DNA from: Pilimelia anulata
GTDB lineage: Bacteria > Actinomycetota > Actinomycetes > Mycobacteriales > Micromonosporaceae
Reading direction: 5' to 3'
Assembly (NCBI RefSeq): GCF_014647895.1
Contig: NZ_BMQB01000012.1
Location: 1 to 64,000, forward strand
DNA: 64,000 bases
Shown here: positions 1 to 7,794 of the stretch, one piece after another
How positions within the stretch are numbered: the stretch's first letter is position 1
Layout of the letters: each line of letters opens with the position of its first letter
The notes under the pieces: model-generated
Seen by the model: the letters and a program-made list of their open reading frames with translations, nothing else
Told to the model about the DNA's origin: nothing
Database searches by the model: none
Program-made: the position numbers and the translations under genes

Positions 1-63
1 AAGCCCTCCAGCGCCGATGGTACTGCACCCGGGAGGGTGTGGGAGAGTAGGACGCCGCCGGAC
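1..63 (+). rRNA. rrf: 5S ribosomal RNA, 3' part only
   Basis: The first bases match the 3' half of an actinobacterial 5S rRNA, including the conserved GATGGTACTGC block and the GGGAGAGTAGGACGCCGCC segment before the 3' end. The 5' half, and presumably the 16S and 23S genes, lie left of the window, so this is the end of an rRNA operon. The exact 3' end is uncertain by one or two bases. Confidence 0.93.
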
Positions 64-71
64 AAACGTTT

Positions 72-120
72 GGATCGAGGGCCACTCCGGCTAACGGAGT
101 TGGCCCTCGATCCATTTTTT
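72..120 (+). terminator. intrinsic terminator of the rRNA operon
   Basis: An 18-19 base stem starting GGATCGAGGGCC pairs with GGCCCTCGATCC across a short loop (about bases 90-94), with one bulged base. A run of seven T follows. This is a textbook rho-independent terminator 9 bases after the 5S end and closes the rRNA operon. Confidence 0.93.
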
Positions 121-171
121 TGTGTGTACTGCCCGGATTTGTACCGGGCGCCCTCGGGAAGGAAATACGCC

Positions 172-3100
172 GTGAACGCAGGACCAGACGATCGCGGGCG
201 ACGCGACGACGACAGCGGGCGCGGTTCCCGCGACGCCGGTCGCGGCGCGGGTCGGGACGGCGGTCACCGCGACGGCGACCCGCGCGGCCGCGCCGACCGC
301 CCCGGTACCGACCGTGGCGGCGACCGCCGCTCCGGTGGCCAGGACCGTGGCCGCTACGACCAGGGCGACCGCCGCGGCGGACGCTTCGGCGACCGACCGC
401 AGGGCGACCGATCGCAGAGTGACGGCCGCGGCGACCGGGGCGGCGATCGGGGCTTCCGGCGCGACGACCGGCCGGGCGACCGCGGCGGCTTCGGCGACCG
501 GCGCGGCGGCGGCTTCGGCGGCGAGCGGCGCAGCTTCGGCGATCGCGGCGACGCGCGTCCCGGGCATGGTGACCGCGGCGGCTTCGGCCGCGACGCGCGG
601 GGCGGCGACCGCGGTGGGCGCGGCGGCTTCGGCGGCGATTCGCGCGGCGACCGCGGGGGGTTCGGCGGCGATCGGGGCGGCTTCCGCGGCAACGACGACC
701 GCGGCTCCCGTGGCGGCGGCGACCAGCGCGGCGGGTTCCGCGGCGGCGATCGGGGCGGGTACCGCGGGGACGACCGCGGTGGCTTCCGCTCCGGCGGACC
801 GTCCGGCGACCGTTCCGGCGGTGGTGGCTTCCGTTCGGGCGGACCGTCCGGCGACCGTTCCGGCGGTGGTGGCTTCCGTTCGGGCGGACCGTCCGGCGAC
901 CGTTCGGGCGGTGGCTTCCGCGATCGCGGCTTCGGCGACCGGCCGCAGGGCGACCGGCGGGGCGGCACCGGCCGCGACGACCGCGGGTACGGCGACCGCG
1001 GGCACGGCCGGGACGATCGCGGCGCCCGGGGCGGCTTCGGCGGCGAGCGGCGCGGGTTCGGCCGCGACGACGACCGCGGCGGCTTCCGGCGGGACGACCG
1101 TGGTGGTTTCCGGGACGACCGGGGTGGCTTCCGCGGCGGCGAGCGCGGGGGTTCCGGCGACCGCGGCGGCTTCGGTGACCGCGGGCGGCCCGGCGCGGGT
1201 CGGTTCGGCGAGCGGAGCGGCTCCGGCGACCGCGGCGGCTTCCGGGGTGACCGGCCGGGCGGCAGCCGGGACGGCGGGCCGCGCGGTTCCCGCGGCTACG
1301 ACGAGCGGAGCGGTTTCCGCGGCGGCTCGGGCGAGCGGGGTTCGGGCGATCGCGGTGGCTTCGGCGGCCGCGGCGACTCCCGCGGTGACGGGCCGGGCGG
1401 CTTCCGGCGCGACGACCGGGATGCCGGCGGCCGCGGTCCGGGCGGGCCGCGCGGGTTCCGGGACCGGGACGACCGCTTCCGGTCGGACCGGCCGCGCGAC
1501 GACCGGTCCGGCGGCGACCGGGAGCGCGGGGACCGGTTCGGCGAGCGGGGTCAGCGGTTCGGCGAGCGCGGCGCGGGGCGCAGCTTCGGGCGCGACGCCG
1601 GCGGGCGGGGCGACGACCGTGGCGGTTTCCGACGGGACGATCGCGGTGGCTTCCGCCGGGACGACCGGGGTGATGACCGCGGTTTCCGGCGGGACGACCG
1701 GGGCGGCTTCCGCGACGACCGCGCGGGCGGGTACGACCGGGACGCACGATCGGGTGACGACCGCCGCGGCGCGGACCGCGAGCGGCCGGAGAACCCGACC
1801 GCGGACACCGACGAGACCCCCGGCCGCAGCGCCGACGGGGCGGTCGAGGGCCGCGGCGAGAGCGGTACCGGTGGCGCTGCTGTCGCAGAGGCCGGCCCGG
1901 CCGGCGTAGTCGACGGTGACGCCGGACAGCCCGGTGCGGCGGGTGGCGCAGCGCGCGCCGACGCACCGGCGGGCGGCGATGTCGACGGCGGGGAGCGCGG
2001 TCCCGGGGGCGGGCAGGCCGAGCGTTCGGACCGCGACGCCGACGACCGCGCGGAGCGGGCCGACCGTCCGGACGGCGCGCCGGGCGAGGAGCGCGGCGAC
2101 CGCGCGGATCGCAGCGACGGCGACGCCGGCCCCCGTGGTGACGGCGGGTTCCGCGGCGACCGTTCCGGCGGCGACCGGGGTTTCCGGGGGGACCGCACCG
2201 AGCGCGGGTTCCGGGACGACCGCGGCAACCGCGGTGACCGGCCCGATCGCGGTGACCGGCCCGACCGGGGCGACCGACCGGACCGGGACGACCGCGGCTT
2301 CCGGGGCCGCGACGACCGCGGCTTCCGCGGGGACCGCGACGGCGGCTCCGGGAGCCGGGACGACCGCGGCTTCCGCGGCGGTTTCCGCGGCGACCGGGAC
2401 AGCGGTGGCTACCGTGGCGACCGCGAGAATCGCGGTTTCCGGGGGGACCGGGACGATCGCGGGTTCCGCAGCGACCGGGAGCGCGGTCCGCGCGGGGACC
2501 GGGACGACCGCGGCTTCCGCGGCGACCGGGGCTTCGGCGGGGATCGCGGCGACCGGGACGAGCGTGGGCCGGACCGCGCCCGCCGGTTCGACGAGCGGGG
2601 CGAGGACGGGCCGGTCAACCGGCCGCCGGACCTGCCGGACGAGATCAGCGCCGACGACCTGGACAGCACGGTCCGCGCGGAGCTGCTGTCGCTGAACCGG
2701 CCGGTGGCCGAGACCGTGGCGCGGCACCTCGTCGCCGCGGGGCGGCTGGTCGACGAGGACCCGGACGAGGCGCTGGCGCACGCACTGGCCGCCCGGCGGC
2801 TGGCGTCGCGGCTCGCGGTGATCCGGGAGGCGGTCGGCGTGGCCGCATACCACGCGGACGAGTGGCAGACGGCGATCGCGGAGCTGCGGACGTACCACCG
2901 GATGTCGGGGCGGCAGACGCACCTCGCGGTGATCGCCGACTGCGAGCGGGCGCTCGGGCGCCCGGAGCGGGCGGTGGACCTGTACCGCACGGCCGAGCGC
3001 GAGTCGCTCGACCCGGCGGTGGCGGTCGAGCTGCTCATCGTCGCGGCCGGTGCGCGGGGTGACCTCGGGCAGCGGGACGCCGCGGTGGCGATGCTGCAGG

Positions 3101-3993
3101 TCCGGGAGCTGACCGCCGACGGTACGCCGTGGGCGGCGCGGCTGCGGTACGCCTACGCGGAGGCGCTGCTGGGCGCGGACCGGCCGGAGGAGGCGCGGGA
3201 GTGGTTCGCCCGGGCCGCCGCGGCGGACCCGGAGCTGGAGACGGACGCGGCCGAGCGGCTGCTCGAACTCGACGGCGTCGCCCTCACCGACCCCGACCCC
3301 GAGCCCGACACGACCGGGGACGACACGGCCGAGGACGATGCGGCCGGGGACGACGACTCCGATCCGGACGACGGCGCCGACACCACGACCGCCCGGGGCA
3401 CCGGTGCGGCCGACGGCCCCGGGACCGATCCGGCCGACGACCGCGAGGACGAGCGGGCGGATGCTCCCGAGGACGACCGGGTTGACGCCGCCGGGGCGGA
3501 CCGGGCGGGCGCTCCCGGGGCCCGCGGGTCCGACGAGCCGGGCCGGGTCGACGACGCCGACGGCCCCGACCGGGTCGACAGCACCGGTCCCGACAGCACC
3601 GCCGGTCCCGACCGGACCGGCGGGTCCGAGGGCGGGTCCGGCAGCGACGGGGCTGCGGCCACGGAGCTGACGGCGTCCGGGTTCGGTGACGACGTCGCCG
3701 CCGCCGGGGCGCTTCCGACCGCTGCCGCCGCGTCGCTGACCACGGCCCCTGCGGGCGCCGGGGACGACGGTCCGGCCGGTGCTGCGGACGGCCCGCCGAC
3801 CACGGCGGCCGCCCCCGTCGACACCCGCCGGTCCGACCCGACCGACGGCCCCGACGACGCGGCTGCGCCCGCGGCGGATGACGCCGGGCGCGGCAATGCC
3901 GAGGGCGCGGACGACGCCGGGTCCGACGGGGCGGGGGAGCACGCCGCCGGGTACCGCGCCACCGGTGGGGACGACCCGCCGCCGGCGCGGTGA
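172..3993 (+). CDS. giant Arg/Gly/Asp-repeat protein with TPR-like domain
   Basis: A predicted protein of 1273 residues in three parts. Residues about 1-810 are low-complexity sequence built from endless variants of DDRGGFRGDRGG, an RGG-box-like and almost certainly disordered segment. Residues about 815-1040 are helical, with the A/L/E pattern of tetratricopeptide repeats. Residues about 1041-1273 are an Asp/Ala/Gly/Pro-rich acidic tail. The GTG start (VNAGPDDRG) is chosen because GGGAAGGAAA lies just upstream; an open frame continues further 5' into the terminator and is not credible. RGG segments elsewhere bind RNA, so an RNA-related role is possible, but that is inference. It overlaps the HAD gene by 4 bases, suggesting co-expression. 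The frame is real because the TPR part is ordinary protein sequence. Confidence 0.85.
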   Translation: MNAGPDDRGRRDDDSGRGSRDAGRGAGRDGGHRDGDPRGRADRPGTDRGGDRRSGGQDRGRYDQGDRRGGRFGDRPQGDRSQSDGRGDRGGDRGFRRDDRPGDRGGFGDRRGGGFGGERRSFGDRGDARPGHGDRGGFGRDARGGDRGGRGGFGGDSRGDRGGFGGDRGGFRGNDDRGSRGGGDQRGGFRGGDRGGYRGDDRGGFRSGGPSGDRSGGGGFRSGGPSGDRSGGGGFRSGGPSGDRSGGGFRDRGFGDRPQGDRRGGTGRDDRGYGDRGHGRDDRGARGGFGGERRGFGRDDDRGGFRRDDRGGFRDDRGGFRGGERGGSGDRGGFGDRGRPGAGRFGERSGSGDRGGFRGDRPGGSRDGGPRGSRGYDERSGFRGGSGERGSGDRGGFGGRGDSRGDGPGGFRRDDRDAGGRGPGGPRGFRDRDDRFRSDRPRDDRSGGDRERGDRFGERGQRFGERGAGRSFGRDAGGRGDDRGGFRRDDRGGFRRDDRGDDRGFRRDDRGGFRDDRAGGYDRDARSGDDRRGADRERPENPTADTDETPGRSADGAVEGRGESGTGGAAVAEAGPAGVVDGDAGQPGAAGGAARADAPAGGDVDGGERGPGGGQAERSDRDADDRAERADRPDGAPGEERGDRADRSDGDAGPRGDGGFRGDRSGGDRGFRGDRTERGFRDDRGNRGDRPDRGDRPDRGDRPDRDDRGFRGRDDRGFRGDRDGGSGSRDDRGFRGGFRGDRDSGGYRGDRENRGFRGDRDDRGFRSDRERGPRGDRDDRGFRGDRGFGGDRGDRDERGPDRARRFDERGEDGPVNRPPDLPDEISADDLDSTVRAELLSLNRPVAETVARHLVAAGRLVDEDPDEALAHALAARRLASRLAVIREAVGVAAYHADEWQTAIAELRTYHRMSGRQTHLAVIADCERALGRPERAVDLYRTAERESLDPAVAVELLIVAAGARGDLGQRDAAVAMLQVRELTADGTPWAARLRYAYAEALLGADRPEEAREWFARAAAADPELETDAAERLLELDGVALTDPDPEPDTTGDDTAEDDAAGDDDSDPDDGADTTTARGTGAADGPGTDPADDREDERADAPEDDRVDAAGADRAGAPGARGSDEPGRVDDADGPDRVDSTGPDSTAGPDRTGGSEGGSGSDGAAATELTASGFGDDVAAAGALPTAAAASLTTAPAGAGDDGPAGAADGPPTTAAAPVDTRRSDPTDGPDDAAAPAADDAGRGNAEGADDAGSDGAGEHAAGYRATGGDDPPPAR
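784..915 (+). repeat. three tandem 45-base repeats inside the RGG region
   Basis: Three consecutive copies (the third 3 bases short) encode FRSGGPSGDRSGGGG. The copies are nearly identical at DNA level while the surrounding RGG repeats are diverged, so this is the youngest expansion in the gene. Copies begin at 784, 829 and 874. Confidence 0.9.
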
Positions 3994-4796
3994 GCGCGCC
4001 CGCGCTGGTCGACGCGTACGACCTCGTCATCCTGGACCTCGACGGCGTCGTCATCGAGGGCGAGTCGGCCGTGGCCGGCGCGCCCGAGGCGCTCGGGCGG
4101 CTGCGGGCGGCGGGCGTGCCGGTCGCGTTCGCGACCAACAACGCCTCGCGGCGGCCCGCCGAGGTGGCGGCGCTGCTGACCGGGATCGGGGTCGGCGCGT
4201 CCGCCCCCGAGGTGGAGACGTCGGCGCGGGCCGCGGCGCAGCGCCTCGGCGCCGAGCTGCCGGCCGGCGCGGCCGTCCTGATCGTCGGGTCGGACGGGCT
4301 GCGGGCCGAGGTCGCCGAGGCGGGCCTGCGGCCCGTGGACCGGGCGGCCGACGGGCCGGTGGCGGTGGTGCAGGGGTACGCGCCGACCGTCGGGTGGGCG
4401 CAGCTCGCCGAGGCGTGCGTGGCCGTCCGCGGCGGCGCGCGCTGGGTGGCGACCAACGCCGACCGGACGCTGCCGTCCGAGCGGGGGCCGCTGCCGGGCA
4501 ACGGTTCGCTGGTCGCGGCGCTGGCGACCGCGCTGGACCGGCAGCCGGACCTGGTCATCGGCAAGCCGGCGCCGGAGCTGTTCGCGGCCGCGGCGCGGCG
4601 GGTGGGCGCGGTCCGGCCGCTGGTGGTCGGGGACCGGCTGGACACCGACATCGCCGGTGCGGTCCGGGCGGGGATGGACAGCCTGCTCGTGCTCACCGGC
4701 GTGAGTTCGCGCGCGGAAGCGGCGGCGGCGGCGGCGCCGCAGCGGCCGACGTTCGTGGCCGCCGACCTCGGCGGCTTGTTCCTGCCCCCGACCTGA
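3990..4796 (+). CDS. HAD-IIA family phosphatase (NagD-like)
   Basis: A cytoplasmic hydrolase of 268 residues in the haloacid dehalogenase superfamily, subclass IIA. Motif I is DLDGV at residues 16-20 (nucleophile Asp16, acid/base Asp18). The AFATNNASRRP segment is motif II with its cap-adjacent Asn residues. The IGKPAPELF and VVGDRLDTDIAGA segments supply motif III and the magnesium-binding acidic pair. The family removes phosphate from small sugar phosphates or nucleotides; the substrate cannot be read here. The GTG start overlaps the stop of the upstream RGG/TPR gene, and the pair looks translationally coupled. Confidence 0.9.
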   Translation: MSAPALVDAYDLVILDLDGVVIEGESAVAGAPEALGRLRAAGVPVAFATNNASRRPAEVAALLTGIGVGASAPEVETSARAAAQRLGAELPAGAAVLIVGSDGLRAEVAEAGLRPVDRAADGPVAVVQGYAPTVGWAQLAEACVAVRGGARWVATNADRTLPSERGPLPGNGSLVAALATALDRQPDLVIGKPAPELFAAAARRVGAVRPLVVGDRLDTDIAGAVRAGMDSLLVLTGVSSRAEAAAAAAPQRPTFVAADLGGLFLPPT

Positions 4797-5151
4797 CCCG
4801 CCGCTCGACCCGAACCGCTCCCGGCCGCCGACCCGTCCCCGCCGCTCCTGCGCCCGGCCCGGCCGCCGCCGCGCGCGGGACCGGGCATCCGGCGGACGGC
4901 GTCGGCGGTCGGGCGTTGCGGGTCGCCGCCCGGTCGACCGCGACCGGGCGCTCACCGGGCCGCCGCGGGTCGCCGTGCCGGCCCCGCTCGACCGCGCCGG
5001 CCCCGCGCGCGAACAGCACATGACCGGGGCGCGGCGGGTCGACCGGCCGGACGACCCGGCCCGCCGGCCGGCCACCCCCGCGGCCCGCCGACCGGGCGGA
5101 TGTGCGGCCCGGTACCGGCCCCGTCGCGCCCGATGCGGGTAGCGTGAACGG
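4797..5151. other. intergenic stretch with promoter at its end
   Basis: About 355 bases of C-rich sequence with no credible frame on either strand. The only signal seen is a TAGCGT hexamer at its right end, listed separately. No hairpin with a T run was found after the HAD gene. Confidence 0.6.
5140..5145 (+). promoter_or_regulatory. -10 element of a leaderless promoter
   Basis: TAGCGT fits the actinobacterial TANNNT consensus. Six bases separate it from the GTG of the phasin-like gene, so transcription would begin at or next to the start codon and no ribosome binding site is needed. Confidence 0.6.
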
Positions 5152-5658
5152 GTGCAGTCGACGACCGGGATGGGGCGGGTGACGATGCAGGAGACGTGGC
5201 AGGCGTACTTCGAGCTGCTCACGGGGGTGACCGAGGCCACCCGCAAGCGCGCCCGCGGCGTGGCGACCAAGCTGGTCGGGTCGGGGGTGGCGACCGCGGC
5301 GCAGGTGCAGGCGCTCACCGAGGACCTGATGTCCAACGGCGCGGCCAACCGGGCGGCGCTGGAGCGTACGGTGCGGGCGGAGATCGACCGGACGCTGGAC
5401 CGCGTCGGCCTCGCCCGGGCCGACGAGGTCGACCGGCTGGCGGCCCGGGTCGACGCGCTCAGCGCGGAGCTGGCCGCCGTGACCGGCCGGGCGCCGGAGC
5501 GCGCGGGCAAGCCCGCCAGGAAGGCCGCCCCGGCGAAGAAGGCCGCCCCGGACAAGGCCCGCGCCGGCGACGGCGGCGAGCCCGCCGCGAAGCCGGCGAA
5601 GAAGGTGGCCAAGAAGGCGGTCAAGAAGACCCCCGCCCCCGCGGGCGACGCCCGATGA
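5152..5658 (+). CDS. phasin-like / granule-associated protein with Lys-Ala tail
   Basis: A predicted protein of 168 residues. The N-terminal 115 residues are helical with a heptad-like pattern (MQETWQAYFELLTGVTEATR onward, then ALERTVRAEIDRTLDRVGL and VDALSAELAAV), as in polyhydroxyalkanoate granule-associated phasins. The last 45 residues are a Lys/Ala/Pro tail (KKAAP, KPAKKVAKKAVKK) like that of histone-like proteins, suggesting DNA or polyanion binding. The GTG fits the leaderless promoter 6 bases upstream; ATG at 5185, preceded by GGGGCGGG, is an alternative. It overlaps the next small gene. The granule role is inferred from architecture only. Confidence 0.75.
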   Translation: MQSTTGMGRVTMQETWQAYFELLTGVTEATRKRARGVATKLVGSGVATAAQVQALTEDLMSNGAANRAALERTVRAEIDRTLDRVGLARADEVDRLAARVDALSAELAAVTGRAPERAGKPARKAAPAKKAAPDKARAGDGGEPAAKPAKKVAKKAVKKTPAPAGDAR

Positions 5659-5888
5659 CCGCCCCGCTGCACGCGGCCGGGGCCCACGGGACCCCGGACC
5701 GGTACGGGGCGGCGCCGCACGCGGCCGCCGGGCCGGCTGCCGTCGAGGCCACCGGGCATCCGGCGGTCGACGCGGCCGTCCGGGCGATGGCCAACACCGC
5801 GGCGCTGCCGCTGGGGGAGCAGATCGCCCAGTACGAGGCCGCCCACCGTACCCTCGGCGAGACCCTCGCCACCATCGACGAGGCCTGA
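5655..5888 (+). CDS. small conserved-context hypothetical protein
   Basis: A predicted protein of 77 residues. The first half is Ala/Gly/His-rich; the second half looks folded (HPAVDAAVRAMANTAALPL, then GEQIAQYEAAHRTLGETLA) and ends in ATIDEA. No function is recognised. The ATG overlaps the stop of the phasin-like gene in ATGA fashion, and tlyA begins 23 bases downstream, so it is probably co-transcribed with both. Confidence 0.7.
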   Translation: MTAPLHAAGAHGTPDRYGAAPHAAAGPAAVEATGHPAVDAAVRAMANTAALPLGEQIAQYEAAHRTLGETLATIDEA

Positions 5889-5911
5889 GCCGCCCCGGGA
5901 GTGCAGACGCG

Positions 5912-6727
5912 ATGGCCCGACGCATCCGACTCGACGCCGAACTGGTCCGCCGCGGCCTCGCCCGCTCGCGCGAGCAGGCCGGCGCGCTGATCCAGGACGG
6001 GCGGGTCCGGGTGGCCGGGGTGGCCGCGCGGAAGCCGGCGGCGCTGGTCGACCCGGCGGTCGCGGTGCTGGTCGTCGGCGAGGACCCCCGGGCGGGGTAC
6101 GTCTCCCGCGGCGCGCACAAGCTCGCGGGCGCGCTGGCCGCGTTCGGGCCGCGCGGGCTCGCCGTCGGCGGGCGACGCTGCCTCGACGCCGGGGCGTCCA
6201 CCGGCGGCTTCACCGACGTGCTGCTGCGCGGCGGCGCCGCCGAGGTGGTGGCGGTGGACGTGGGGTACGGGCAGCTCGCCTGGGCCCTGCGCACCGACCC
6301 GCGGGTGCGGGTGTTCGAGCGGACCAACGTGCGCTCGCTCACCCCGGACGCCATCGGCGGGCCGGTCGCGGTGACGGTCGCGGACCTGTCGTTCATCTCG
6401 CTGCGGCTGGTGCTGCCGGCGCTCGCGTCCTGCACGGCGGCGGACGGGGACCTGGCGCTGATGGTGAAGCCGCAGTTCGAGGTGGGCCGGGAGCGGGTCG
6501 GCGCCGGCGGCGTCGTGCGGGACCCGGAGCTGCACGCCGAGGCGGTGTGCGGGGTGGCCGGGGTCGCCGGCGACCACGGGCTCGGCGTGGCCGGCGTGGT
6601 GGCCAGCCCGCTGCCGGGGCCGAGCGGCAACGTGGAGTTCTTCGTGTGGTTCCGCCGCGGCGCCCCGCCGCTGGACGCCGCCGACGTGCGGGCGGCGGTC
6701 GCCGCCGGGCCGGGGGCGGCGGCGTGA
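5912..6727 (+). CDS. tlyA: TlyA family rRNA 2'-O-methyltransferase / hemolysin-like
   Basis: A protein of 271 residues. An S4 RNA-binding domain at residues 1-62 (RLDAELVRRGLARSREQA...IQDGRVRV) is followed by an FtsJ-like Rossmann methyltransferase domain with SAM motif LDAGASTGGFTDVLL. Later motifs are VAVDVGYGQLAW, VADLSFISLRLVLPAL and LMVKPQFEVGRE. The mycobacterial homologue 2'-O-methylates 16S and 23S rRNA, and its loss gives capreomycin resistance. The ATG gives the normal length. The stop overlaps the nadK start by 4 bases, the usual tlyA-nadK-recN order of actinobacteria. Confidence 0.95.
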   Translation: MARRIRLDAELVRRGLARSREQAGALIQDGRVRVAGVAARKPAALVDPAVAVLVVGEDPRAGYVSRGAHKLAGALAAFGPRGLAVGGRRCLDAGASTGGFTDVLLRGGAAEVVAVDVGYGQLAWALRTDPRVRVFERTNVRSLTPDAIGGPVAVTVADLSFISLRLVLPALASCTAADGDLALMVKPQFEVGRERVGAGGVVRDPELHAEAVCGVAGVAGDHGLGVAGVVASPLPGPSGNVEFFVWFRRGAPPLDAADVRAAVAAGPGAAA

Positions 6728-7611
6728 GCCGGGCGGCGCTGCTGGTCACGCACACCGGGCGGCGGCTGAACACCGCGCACGCCCGGACGGTCGCCGCCGA
6801 CCTGCTGCGCTCGGGGTTCGAGGTGCGGGTGCTGGCCGGCGAGGCACCGGACATCGACCTGCCGGGCATGGTGCCGGTGGACGACCCGGCCGCCGCCGAG
6901 GGCGTGGAGATCGTGTTCGCGCTGGGCGGCGACGGGACGCTGCTGCGCGCCGCCGAGCTGGCCCGGCCGGCGAAGGCGCCGCTGCTGGGCATCAACCTGG
7001 GCAAGGTCGGGTTCCTGGCCGAGGCCGAGAGCGACGACCTGGACCAGGTGGTGCGGGACGTGACGGCGCGGGCGTACACGGTGGAGGAGCGGCTGACCAT
7101 CGACGCCACGGCCACGGTGGACGGCGGGGTCGTCGCGCAGTCGTGGGCGCTGAACGAGATCAGCGTGGAGAAGGCGTCCCGGCAGCACATGCTGGAGGTC
7201 CGGGTGGACGTGGACGGCCGGCCGCTGTCCCGGTACGGCTGCGACGGGGTGGTGTGCGCCACGCCGACCGGGTCGACGGCGTACGCGTTCTCGGCCGGCG
7301 GCCCGGTGGTCTGGCCCGAGGTGGAGGCGCTGCTGCTGGTGCCGATCAGCGCGCACGCGCTGTTCAGCCGGCCGGTGGTGACGGCGCCGACGTCGACGAT
7401 CGACATCACGCTGGACCCGTACGCGCCGCGCGAGGCGGTGCTGTGCGCGGACGGCAGCCGGGTGTTCACGCTGCCGCCGGGGGCGCGGGTGCGGGTGGCC
7501 CGCGGGCACCTGCCGGTGCGGGTGGTCCGGCTGCGGCCGCGCCCGTTCACCGACCGCCTGGTGGCGAAGTTCGGGCTGCCGGTGTCGGGCTGGCGCGGCA
7601 ACCGCTGGTGA
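6724..7611 (+). CDS. nadK: NAD kinase
   Basis: A cytosolic enzyme of 295 residues that phosphorylates NAD to NADP using ATP or polyphosphate. The diagnostic GGDGT motif is at residues 68-72. NLGKVGFLAEAE, the LNEISVEKAS segment (NE/D motif) and CDGVVCATPTGSTAYAFSAGGP are all intact. GTG is chosen because it overlaps the tlyA stop and gives the normal N-terminus (VSRAALLVTHTGR). It lies between tlyA and recN. Confidence 0.96.
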   Translation: MSRAALLVTHTGRRLNTAHARTVAADLLRSGFEVRVLAGEAPDIDLPGMVPVDDPAAAEGVEIVFALGGDGTLLRAAELARPAKAPLLGINLGKVGFLAEAESDDLDQVVRDVTARAYTVEERLTIDATATVDGGVVAQSWALNEISVEKASRQHMLEVRVDVDGRPLSRYGCDGVVCATPTGSTAYAFSAGGPVVWPEVEALLLVPISAHALFSRPVVTAPTSTIDITLDPYAPREAVLCADGSRVFTLPPGARVRVARGHLPVRVVRLRPRPFTDRLVAKFGLPVSGWRGNRW

Positions 7612-7781
7612 CCCGCGGCCACCGCGGGGTGACCGTTCGGTGCGGATCCGGCGCGGCCGGCGGCTGCCCGGCCGTCGGTGATCACGTCGTACGGCGGCGG
7701 GTCGGCGGCGTGTCGCGTCGGAAAGCGCCAGGTCGCGGCGTCGGGTGGCCGCGCGGGTGGCCGGGCGTCACCCGGCGCGGC

Positions 7782-7787
7782 TAACCT
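7782..7787 (+). promoter_or_regulatory. -10 element of the recN promoter
   Basis: TAACCT ends 7 bases before the recN GTG, the leaderless arrangement. The preceding 170 bases hold no gene, so recN probably has its own promoter apart from tlyA-nadK. No clear SOS box was recognised. Confidence 0.55.
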
Positions 7788-7794
7788 CTGGCAC

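Noticed and set aside
784..915. CRISPR-like repeat array
   Set aside because: The repeats are directly adjacent, in frame and encode protein; there are no spacers or cas genes.
91..3942. A minus-strand open frame of 1283 codons opposite the RGG gene
   Set aside because: It is a by-product of the extreme GC bias and repeat structure on the other strand. It is Ala/Val/Pro/Arg nonsense with no domain, and the plus frame has a ribosome site and a folded TPR part.
3153..5846. Long minus-strand frame across the HAD and phasin-like genes
   Set aside because: Shadow of the plus-strand genes, which have clear family motifs.
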